From Nematopogon swammerdamellus (taxonomy: Eukaryota; Arthropoda; Insecta; Lepidoptera; Adelidae), in the NCBI GenBank assembly GCA_946902875.1, contig OX336342.1:14439523-14503522 (forward strand): DNA of 64,000 bases, read 5' to 3'. Position numbers and translations under genes: made by a program. Numbering within the stretch: position 1 is the first letter of the stretch; each line of letters begins with the position of its first letter. This document shows positions 24,401 through 36,400 of the stretch, in pieces. The notes below the pieces were generated by a model. That model saw nothing but the letters and a program-made list of their open reading frames with translations. It made no database searches and was not told where the DNA came from.

Positions 24401-27400
24401 ATATTTGATTATTTGTATAATTTTGTAGGGTTAATAAGTGAATGTTAATTTAACAAGGTTCCTAAAGTGTGAGAAATGAGAGCAGTCGTGTTTACATGAT
24501 GTTAAAAACTACAAAACCCAGCTTAGAAGTGAGTTACATTATTAGTCAACATTATTTGATGAGCACAGACACGATAGTTCATTTCGATCTATTCTTATTA
24601 TCTGTTGTAATAATTTTTGCGACAATTCTTGTACATCACACACAACCTAACAAATACTGTTCACACAGTATCGACAACGTAGAGAGAGGGGCTAAAATGT
24701 ATTAAATATATTAATATTACTTAAAAAATAAAGTTAGGCACTTTGAACGGGGCTTTAAGAAACGTAAAATGTTTATTATTATATATTTAGAGCTCCGCAG
24801 GGCGCAATCATAACGTAAACATAATTATCTACGTTATATCAACGATTACTGTTACTATGACTATGTATTACACGTAATCACTCCTCAGTTATGAAACGAG
24901 TTCGCACAGAAAGTCCACAGCGGAGACAGCGTGACTATCGAAGCACATTCGCTATTTTGTCAATTCCGAAACATCAGGGCTATGAAGTTCAATCAACTAA
25001 ATTGATCACTCAACACCAAGGGTAACCGAATAAGGGGGAAGGGCCGGGTTTGTTAATAACACAGAGTGCTGTTTGAAGTATCTGGAGAGGTTTGCGCGGC
25101 GTGAAATTGCACCCTCTGTGAACACCTGTCCGGCTCTGTACCAGTTTCTGTGGGCAGTTTCTGAGTTGAGTTTAAAATGAGTATTTAAATGGAGTATCTG
25201 AATGAAATTTAAGGCTGTGCTTCAAACTAGACATCATACTAGAACTTTGCAGACTGGATCCTGATATGTTTGAAGAGCGTCTGAGGAGCTCACACGTTAG
25301 TTGCGCTATTTAAAAAAACAAGTAATACATTTTGAAAACATGTTTAATATCTTAATTTTTTATTTAGGGTATTTTATTTTATTTTATTGCATAAAGTTTT
25401 GTTACATGTGAACACATCTGAGATCAGGTAGAAATTCACGTCCTTTTAGTCATATTTTTTAATGTAATATAATTTATTAGTAAAGTATTTACCGCAACAA
25501 GTCCTCCGTTGTCGCACGGCACATCCATGTAGCTGAAGACCAGCTCGATCTTCTTGTCGGGCGGCGCGATCATGTATATGCCGCACACTGCGCCCTCGTC
25601 CGATGACGCCTTGTAGAACAACTCGCCTTCGTCCGGCGATACCAGGAAACAGTCTGCGATACACTCGACAATTCACTAAAGGAAACCAAGTTTATGGAAC
25701 CTACTGAAAACTATCTTTAGGTGGAGTATAGGCTGCCTGAATTGATGCAAATACACTGAATTTAAACTGCCTTGAAAAATATTATATAAGTTTTCCGTTC
25801 AGTTCAGTATAGCCGCCACGGACACAAGAGAAATAATTGCTGGGTTGGCATACAATTCCAACTGTAACATGGTATAAAGGATCGAATCTAGTCAATCTTG
25901 TCATCATAATATTATGTACACAATAAATTACTGCATAAAACTGTGACACCCTAGATAAGCGATTTACTAAAGCATTAGGTCCATAGATAACACTAATTTT
26001 ATTTACCTTTTTGAAAGTGCGAAACACAAGCTCTACAAGAATTTACTGGCGGCACTAATGGCCAGAGAACGCTGACATCACTCTACATTTTATATCGTTT
26101 ACATTTTCTTTCGTCACTATAAAGTTTTAAGCACATTTTGAACAGAAAAATGTTAGGCTCAAAACGTTCACCTCAGACATTTTAATTATTCGACGAGTTA
26201 AAAACACTACAACTGTTAGGCGGGAGTGACGGGAGAGGCCACTTTATAGATATATTGCCTAAAATTTTGTTCAATAATTTAAATTTTAAGGCAAAATATT
26301 CAAAAGGCTATACCTAGTGACTGACATTTCATGGCATACAAATTCATACCAATAAAATATGTAAGTGTACTTAATTACATCAGCAGACTTATTCTGGTTT
26401 TTTTAATTAATTCATTCATTAAATGGAGAAAATATACAGTGCCTCTAGTGGAGATTTGAAACTAAATAAAACCGTTTAAAAAAATAGGCATTATTTATAA
26501 TGTGCGGGACGGATCTCGGCGTGTCGTCGCCGCAGCGGGCGACCCGCCACGCGAATACACTATACAAGTACGGTGCGGGTGCGAGGGAGAACACTGACGA
26601 ACCGCTGCGGCGGCGACACGCCAAGATCCGCCCCGCGCATTATACTTGCGCATGATCGTTGAACGGAGGGAAGTGTTAAAAAACACTCATTATAAAGTGG
26701 CATTAGGCTTAAAATGCGAAGATATTATGTGTATGCGTACATATGTGGGTTCACAAGTGCGAAAGAGTTACTAAGTATTTGTAATTTGTATACACGATAT
26801 TGAGAAATAGTGTTAAGTCTTTATCTCGGTGGTATTAACAGACTAGGCGGCCTAGCAACTGTCCGCAAATCTGCTGGCAATAGCATGGCGCCTCACTGAG
26901 CGACGAGTCCTTCATCGCAGGAGTTTTGCTGCAGCTGTGACGGACGGCACTATGCGAGTTTTCTCCCCAAACAGAGATTATTAACCTGTTTTGGTGGTTT
27001 AAAAAAATAACCAGGGTTAAATTAAAGAAGATGCGTCGCGTAGCGACGCATCTTCTGTAATTGAACCTAACCTAACCTAATGTTGAGGCGGTGCATGTCG
27101 TTTTTGTTAAACTCCCATAGTGCAGTTTGGCTGCTACCACAGGAGCTGCGTCAAAGCTCTCCTGCGATGAAGGAATCGTCACTGAGCGTGGTTTCGCGAG
27201 GAGAGATGATTTTGGCTCTGTCAACTGCACCATTGGTCTATCGGAACACACACATATGTTAGAATAGTTCCATAATAACTTTGGAATTCTTTGTTTCAAA
27301 GTCTTTTTTTTTATGGAAACTGACACGGTTGGCTACATCACCTACAACATCCATCATGTCAGCCCATAACACCGGGTGAACTAGGTGCCATGTCCCTTCA

Positions 27401-30400
27401 TTTCGGGCCGGCTACACTGAACTGGACGGAAAACACGAACTATTTACATAGCCGTTTCGACCGACGTTTCGCTCAGTGCGGTGGTACCAACCCGGTCGGG
27501 ATAAACCCTACCACCTAGTAAGGTAAGAAGGGAAGGGACCTACAGTTTAACGTGGAATCCGAACCACGGTCAGCCTCCAACGGTCGAGCGGTCACCCATC
27601 CAAATACTGACCGCGCTCTGACCGCACCACTGAGCTACCGACGCTGACGAATTTTCTTATCCCTTAGTCGACTTTTACGACATGCGACGGGGAGAGATGC
27701 AGTGGGGTTATTCTTTTTAAGTACCGACTCCACAAAGTACGGTAAGTCATTGTTATTCCTAAACATACAAAGGAAGCTGAAAAGAAAATGAAAAATTTTA
27801 CCCCACTGTAAGTGATATAAGGGATTACATTTTATACGATCTATCTTCTTTTTCGCTCCCTTCGTTTCGTATGATACTTTCTTCGTTTTTTCGTTGCAAT
27901 ATTTCACATAAGCGGCGGGTGTGTAAACACTAAACGGGGCCGTTGTAAGAGACATAAATCAGCGATTATATAACATACGAATTGCTGTCGTGGACCACAT
28001 GATTGAATTAGTTTTAAATATTTATATTATATGTTTACAATATTTTCCGCTAAAATGACATATTGTGGCTTTTGGGGAAATAATTTTTATTTACCGTTCA
28101 TAAATTACTTAACATTTTTCTATATAATATGTATAATGGGCACATAGGTATTTGCTACTGAAGTTCATATAAAATTATAGGACATATTTTTATATAATCT
28201 AAGCACGGTGGTACGCTATGTGAAGGCAAAAATATTTTCAATCTACATTATAGATATAGAGTAGTCAAACATGACCAGCCCAAATGTAATACCTATCGGT
28301 TTACCAATCCATTTCTGAGCACGACTAACAATAAACCGATCATCGTACTTCGCCTCAGTACTTTCTGAGAATAAGAAATGTGGACGTCGATCTATAAAAG
28401 CGAAAACCAAATAAATTCTCGGTATAACTTTTCCGTAAATAAAATCACTCATTCTCATATGGAATGTACCTATGCGATAGAGGAAAGATACCCATGCGAT
28501 ATTTTGTTTAGCTATATTTTTATAGCTTTCAAATTAATAAAATTTGTGGTAGCCACCTTGGTAAATTAGGTGCCATGTCTGTGCTTCCCTTTGGTTGTGC
28601 CGGCTACACTGAACTGAATGGAAAACACGAACTGTTTACATAGCCATTTCCACCTTAACCTTTAATTCAGTGCGGTTAAAACAGGTTAAAAAGCCCGGGC
28701 GGGTAAAAGAAGGGACAGTACAGTTTGTTGTCTCTCCGTTCGTCCGTTTGTCAAGATCCTTTTTCTCAGAAACAGGTAGAGGTATCAAGTTCAAATTAAT
28801 ATCAAATTCTAAAGTCTACGGTCATCGCAAACAAAAGATACGGCCATTTATGTCACATATTTTTATATTCGCAAAATCACTCATCAACACCTATAGGGTA
28901 CTTTCCGTTGACCTAGAATCACGAAATTAGGCAAGAAGCACAAGTAAAATAAATTCAAAAATCTTACATTTGTAGTTATATCACATAAAAGAGTTTTTGT
29001 TTGTTTTCGCCTACCGTTTTAAAACAGTAATACATACAAGCGTCAAGCTAAAGTAAAACAACAAAAAATTATATATATATTGTGCGGGGGTACGGAACCC
29101 TCTGTGCGCGAGTCTGACTCGCACTTGGCCACTTATTTTATAAACAACCGGCACAGTTGGCTGTGCCTAAAAGTCCAATGGAAGGTCAGACACATTTAAT
29201 CTATCACCACTCTTCGCGAAACCACGCTCAGTGATCAGCCATGCCAGTACTAGATATAGATAATTGCCAATGTGATCCGAAAGCATATTTAACAACTTAT
29301 ACATATAGACGAGGTAGGTAATACCATTTTGATCCGTTTTCTTACTCGTAGGTACTTACAGATCCTAGCTAGGGACTTTTGAAAGGACGCTAAGTGAAGC
29401 TTAAGTTTCCCTAATCCTGAAACTCATCCCCTCTTGTTCTCACCAGCAGCAGCTCGCTGGCGCGCCACTAACTTGCTGACGCAAGACGAAGTTTTCTCTC
29501 TAAGCTAGCAGCCACTTTTTAACTTGCACCAAGCAGGATTACACGGCCAAAGTTGGCGCCGTGCAACGAGACGTGCTATCCGGTGGGTGTTATGCTATTT
29601 GTATGTTCCTACAACGTTTAATGACGTCACTACTTAAGAATTAATGTGTCTCTTGAGATTAGAGAAATTTTTAAGTTGAATTTTTAAAGACTTATTATTA
29701 TATCATCATCAGCCTGTATCGGTCCACTGCTGGACATAGGCCTCTCCCAAGGCACGCCACCACACGCGGTCTTCCGCTCTTCTCATCCATCCACTCCTAT
29801 ACTACTATCCACATCCATTATATACTAGCTTTTTAATATGCTAGATTTTGCCCGCGGCTTGGCTTGCGTGTAATTCGTAGGTATTTAAAAAGAAGAAAGT
29901 AATTAAGAAAGAAGATGAAGTCAGGTAAACAATAAACCTTCTCGATGAAACTAAGTAACTAAGGTCGAGGCCCGCTACCGTACCTTTATTTCAGCGCGCG
30001 AAAAAAATCGGTTTGTATGAGAGCCACATCTTAGCGTAACCGAAACTGAATTTTATTTAGCCTATCCTGTGTCTCGTGTAGGTAAATGTGCGTGTACTAT
30101 GTAAGTTTCATAAAACTCTGATGTTCGGTTTAAGAGTTATGGAGGAACATACATGCTCGTACATACATTGTCAGTCTCGGTAGCTCAGTGGTGCAGACAG
30201 TCGAGTGTCGCTATTGATTGTTAAGAACGCTGGGCCGGTCAGTACTTGGATGGGTGACCGCCCGATCGTTGGAGGGTGACCGTGGTTCGGATTCCACGTA
30301 AAACTGTAGGTCCCTCCCCTTCTTACTTTACTAGGTGGTAGGGTTCAACCCGCCCGGGTTGATACCACCGCACTGAATGAAACGTCTGTCCAACCGCTAT

Positions 30401-33400
30401 GTAAATGGTTTGTGTTTTCTGTCCAGTTCAGTGTAGCCGGCACGACTGAAGGGAAGCACTGACATGGCACCTATTTCACTCGGTGTTATGGGCTGACATC
30501 ACGGATGTTGTGGGTGATTTAGCCAACTATGTCAGTTTCCATAAAAAAACATACATACAGAAAAGATTTCTAAAATCATCAATTTAGTTTTAGTATCATA
30601 CGAGTCTACAGACTCAGTATCTCGTAAAACAAAGTAACTTACTCGATGACCATCCCGTGCAGATTTATTATTAGTATTTAATATTATACTAATAATAAAA
30701 AATAAAAAATTATTATACGTGCAAACCTGAAGAGCCTGACGTAAATAAATCTATAATTTAGATAAAATAAAAAAAAACGCTAAGTTTATCGAAGATGTGA
30801 ACAAGCGAAGAAGAGACAAAGGAAATTGCCAAACAGAGGTTCGTTTTGAAAGCGGAAATCAAATCCCGTCCCTACATGATGGCAGGATTGGAAATTCTCC
30901 GTGATTGGTCAAGCGTCATGACGTCAACGAAACGCTTTTCTAAATTTAAAAATATTTTGACTGAAATGCTATTGATTGATGAAATCGTTAGGCACCATCC
31001 AAAAGTTTAGCAAAAGATTTTTCGTTATTACCTGATAATAGTGTCTTAATTTGCTTTTCGGTAAATCTGAAACACAAAAGCTCGCAAAATTAATCTCGAA
31101 TACGAAGGTGAGGAGAAAACAGTATCGAAAATATTTTGAGCAAAGCTAGAAAGCAAAGGTGAGACCGCACTCTCGCGGCACTGTTCTTCAGTGGAGTGGC
31201 GCCCCACGGCTAGTGTAAATATTCTTTGTTTGGATGAAGTATACCCCACTACACATTACATTATCAGAGCGGCGCGGCACGACGCGGCATACAAATTGTT
31301 CATACGAATTGCTTGTCGCGAAACCGCGCAGCTCCGTTGCCACCAGTGCGGTCTCACCTTTGGAAAGATTAGGTCAACCGCAATTTGTCTCATTTGTTTT
31401 ACGGCGGATGTTACTTGGTAATTTATTTGTTCAAGTTGACTAATTATTGTTAATTTGAATAAGTATATCAAAGTTTGTGAGCTTGAACAAGCAAGATAAA
31501 ATAATTTAAATAAATTAAGAAAGCAATTTAATTTCGTTGCAGACTCTTAATCAAAATTAACTTTTTTTGTGGAAAAATTGCAGACGAAAATTCTCGACTG
31601 CAAAGTGGAAACATTAACAGGCATCAGAATAATTAATTGTGCCTTGATAAAATCTGAAGATTTAAGACGATAAAACTGCTAAAATGAATCTACGAAAATA
31701 ATAAAGACGAAACTAAAGTTCACGTGCCGAGGGTTCCGTCACTACTTCGTCGTCGTGCTTCGCTATCGTCATCATCAGGCTGGATCGATCCACAGCTGGA
31801 CATGGCCTCTTCCAAGGCATGTCAACACACGCTCTCTTCCGCCGTTCTAATTCATTTGCTCGCGGCTATAAATATGTATTTCTTAAAGCAGACTTAGTGA
31901 TTATAGTTATGTTATATATTTTGGAAAATGCTTCAGTAAAGTAATAGTATATTATTTTATTACCTATAATATTCAATTTATAAAAAAAAAACTTTGGGGA
32001 AGTACTTAATATTTTAGACCTATTACAATTTTTTTTAAACTTCTTTGTTTTGTCTGCGGGAAACAATTCTGCATATTTGGGCTTCAGTTTCTTCAAAATC
32101 GGTTCAGTAGATCCGGAGATAGCTGCGTGTGACCAACGGATAGACAGAAACCAGAGCGATCCCATAATCACATAATGGCCCCTTTATTTCCCAATTTTGT
32201 AACGGGAACATGAAAATAACCGATATATTAAATACTGAAAATAAAAAAAAAACAAAAGAATATTTATACTTATCAATCAGTGTAACACATACAATAATAC
32301 AAATTAAATGTTCTAAAGTTGCATTGTATTGACTGCTAACAATTGAGAAATGCATTGTGAAATATTGTCTCTATAAGCGAAAAATATGCAAGTTCGATAT
32401 ATGCATAAATCATCCGCCCATGCTGCACAAGCAGGAACTAAGTTTCCTGTGATAATGCACCAAGTTAATAACACTAGTTTACAACAAAAAATACCCACGC
32501 ATGAAAGTGATGTGTATCTTTAGAATAAACCATCCTTAGTTCGATACTGAAGTAAAAAAAAAATTAGCACGTCACATTTTGAAAATATTTATTTTAAAAA
32601 ATTTGCAAATTTTTTGCTTAGTTATACAATAAAAACATTAAAAATGACTCAAAGTACTTCTTCTTTTATACTGGTCGGGGTCAGTTTCTCTCAAGATAGA
32701 CCAGCAGTACTCAGCTAACATATTTTTGTCCCAAAAACCTTGGTACCTCTCTTCAAATGACTTTAAATCTTGATGGAAACGTTCGCCATGCTCGACACTT
32801 ATATATATTACGCTTCCTAGGTTTTCGGGAAAAAAATCCAATTGAGAGTGCATAAAGTGGATTGTAAGGGACATATGCACTCCCATTTTATGGTAATTTT
32901 GTAATAAATTGGAAACAATTTCTTTATAATTTTCTGCTTTGTGGTTACCTAAGAAAATTTTCACAACCGTGATTTGTTGGTTCTCTCCATTGCATTGGTA
33001 TGCCAAATGTTGAGTATTTATTTTTTCCTGTTGCCCAGTAAGCACACTTCTGCAATTATCATACACTACTCCAGGTATCCTTTTTTTATCAAGATTTGAT
33101 ACAGGAATTTGAAAGTATTGGAAGTAGGCTCGTTTTACCGCTTCTGTAATATTTCTCTTTTTTTTTGTTATGATAAATTTACCGCAAACATAACAAAAAC
33201 TATTTGGGCTTAATTTACACTGTCTTGAAGATATATTTAAAAGGAAATGACTTTCAACAATTACTTTAATCTTACAATATTATAGTAACAAACTAGACAC
33301 GAAGTATAAATCCGTATAAAACTACTTTAGGGTATATTTAAAAAACGTGACGTGATAAAAATATATGGCTTAAGTAATAATGATATGAGGGTCGACACAA

Positions 33401-36400
33401 ATAAAATTTACTATAAATTGTCTATGGGTATTGAAAAAAATAATAATTTGTAAACTAGTGTAATTAGTTAGCATTAGTTATTACTTCGAAGCCGAGTATT
33501 GCAGTCCTATGCCTAAGGTAGCAGATAATTACGAGTAAGTTGATACGGAGTCAGTCGGCGCGGCCCACGGAGTCGAAGCATAGTTCACTCACACTGTGTA
33601 GGCGTGCGTTCTGTGCGACTGACTTTATTACCGGCTCCGCGCTCACATCATAGCGAGAATGCATGCCCGTGAAGATAGCACTACGAAAAGGTGTGGCTAC
33701 ACATGCGAAGATTTCACAGTATCAATTCAACGTTGCCAGATCCACCATAATTATTATGGTTTAATTATGCATGCTATATTTTTATAAGTACCATATTTCA
33801 CACCTGTTTTCATACCATTTTAGGGTTCCGTACCTCAAAGGAGGAAAAAGCGGAACCCGTATAGGACCACTCTCGTGTCTACCTGTTTGCCTGCCTGTCT
33901 GTCTGTCCGTCTGTCACAGCTTATTTTCTCCGAGTCTACTGGACCAAAAAAGTTCGGTACATAGAGTTTGATGACCCAATCACGGACGTATAGCGTAAAT
34001 GAACGAATTTTGATTTTGGGGGTAAGTTTATGGGGGCAACTTAGAAAGTAAAAGAAAAAAAAAAATGGAGCGCTCCCCTGTTATCTCCGAAACTATAGAG
34101 TCTAAAGTTTTGAAATACAATTGGGAATATAGCGAATTAACCTAAGCCTAACCTTAACGAATAACCTAAGCGAAAGTCCTACTTCTTATTAAACTTCTCA
34201 CGGAGTACTGTATGGTATGGAATCCTCTCCACGCGAGTTCGACTCGCTTGACCGCTTTTTTAAAATATAATGTCCTTACAATTTTTAATACCGCATATTC
34301 ATACCATTTTCTTATTTTAGTATTATATTTTCATAATTATAATATTCATACCATATACCATAACGGTACGGTTGATGTAATTATGACCGACAAACCACAC
34401 TATTGGAACGGCGAGAAAACGATCGAACGAATGTTTCGCGAGTTTTCATACGATGAGCACCGTGAGTGGGGACGGCATAATGAATTCGCCAGCTTTTATT
34501 TGTTTATATTTATATCAAATAATAATATATGCAAATGCATCGAATGTAAATTAAAAAATAATTGTTACACATGCATTTAAACTGTTGAATTCGATATGAA
34601 CTTTGGTTTATGTTTTTCACATGTTCATGATAAATAGGCGCCGGATGTCTAATCTCCTTAATTCAGATTTAGTTGAGATTCGTTAACTGCGTACGTAGTA
34701 CACTTTATCTGATGATTCTAGGTACATAATCAACATTCTTCGTTACTATGTACTCGCACTTAGTGTGAAAATAAACTAAACACTTGCGGATGTTGTTTGA
34801 TTTTAGCTTAAAGAACACACGAAGACTTTAGAAAAATATGTATTTTTGTTTCAGAGTTAGTTCTTACTTAAAATACATATTATGATACTGTGTAAGTAAT
34901 TGCATAACTGAAAAGTAGTAAAGATAACCGTTACAAAATCCGTCAGTTGTATGTCTGCCAGTCGATCTGTCAAAGACTCTACTTCTTCTCTCTCTACATC
35001 TTAGAGGGATTTCGATATATTCTTGAAATTTGAAATATTTGTAGATTTCTAACCGCGCATTCTTCAGATTTTCAATATTGCGTTCCGAACACCTACCTCT
35101 TCTAAGTAAGTATACACACATTCAAGAGTTTGTTGAACGGTGAGATTTTTTTTTTTTGCATTACACTTTTTTGCTAGCGAATTTATTGCACAATGTTATT
35201 TGTCTCGGTCATTCTTATCAGCAGAAACACATAAGTATTGTTTGCATACAGGTATCCTCCACTGATTTTTATGGAGCCTAGAAAATATGAAAAACATTAC
35301 AAATTTAAAAAGAATAGTTGCTCCAGAATTGGGACGAAATTCCAGTTCATTACAAGTTCCTGTCAAAGTAGGTGCCAGGCGTTGTTTTCCTTTGGCCACC
35401 GACAGGTTGAACGGAGTGCCGGAATCGCAAAGGAACTCGGTCACAGTTGACCGGTTGTTTTAATATTTGAGGGTTTACGCCGGTGGGGTATCGACGGGGT
35501 TGTTGTTGTTTCACCATCAACTTACCTTCGACAGGGTCGATGAGACGGTGGGGTACCCGCGGCGCCCGCCGGTCGCGCGACATCCACGCTAGCGACGGCA
35601 CCCGCCCCCGCGCCCCCAACCCGCCCACGCTCCCACCCTCTCGCATCATCTCCTGCAACAACACGCTCATATCAATCTATGTGCCATTACACAAACAATC
35701 AACCAAATGAACGGACGCTGTGTGGTGACGTCGAGCGCCAAATCAGAAGACATCAAGAATTGGCGCCTGGAGTCACCATCCGGCACTCAGTAGGTAGCGA
35801 CAGTGTTAACAACGCCATCGGGACTATTAGGAGCCCCTACTAACCTATTACAGCTACTATGAGAGAATTGGTAGCCTCGGTAGGTCGGCGGTGTGATGCA
35901 CCAGCAGCGTTCTAACTCGACGTTCGCGGTAGGACTTTGGATAGGTGATCGTCCGACCGTTGAGGTTGGCCGTGGTTGAGATGTCACTGTAATTGTGTGG
36001 TAATAGTAATAGGAAGAGCCTACGAAACTGTAAGTTCTTCCCATATCTTACTAGGCGGTAGGGTTTAAGACATACGAATTAGTACTGGAAGGTCGGTCTA
36101 GACGGCTTTAAATTTTTAAAATTTTATTTATAGAAACTGACACAGTTGACCACATCACCTACAACACCTGTGATGTCAGGAAATGCGACAGTGGTAACTA
36201 GATGCCATGTCAGTGCTTCCAACTGGAAGGAACCCGGGTGGGCTAAACTCTACCACCTAGTAAGGTAAGACGGGAAGGTTTTTTTGAAAGACTTTTATTA
36301 GGTTTCCGTACTAGTACGGAAGCCTATTACTAAGCTTTTGCTATCCGTCTATCCGAGAGCTGTATTGTTTTGAACCACAGAGCATCAAATACCTACCGCC

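Larger units (their letters stand above)
26836..27262 (+). mobile_element. Fragments of a non-LTR retrotransposon 3' end
   Basis: Two pieces (26836-26990 and about 27085-27262) related to 1632-1722: 'ctagcaactgtccgcaaatc' and 'ttttggctctgtcaactgca'. 'gagcgtggtttcgcgaggag' is shared in reverse with 29190-29235 and 55370-55410. The pieces are separated by a hairpin and a telomere-like run. Confidence 0.55.
25654..35525 (-). other. CRF-BP intron 2
   Basis: About 9.9 kb, mostly mobile-element debris: palindromes, LINE fragments, SINE copies (27304-27648, 28569-28690, 30169-30547), 'ggttccgtac' repeats, a TIR element with protein relics (32469-33460) and others listed separately. The pieces 25700-26490, 27760-28560 and 34270-35520 show nothing I can name. 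Confidence 0.7.

Noticed and set aside
32800..33240. Intact host gene encoding the CYVCG / HGERFHQD protein
   Set aside because: Frame breaks and a missing central region, plus a second copy with the same boundaries, show a mobile-element relic.
34212..34580. 122-residue plus-strand open frame
   Set aside because: It begins inside a dispersed repeat 3' end and runs into AT-rich sequence of low complexity; no homology seen.
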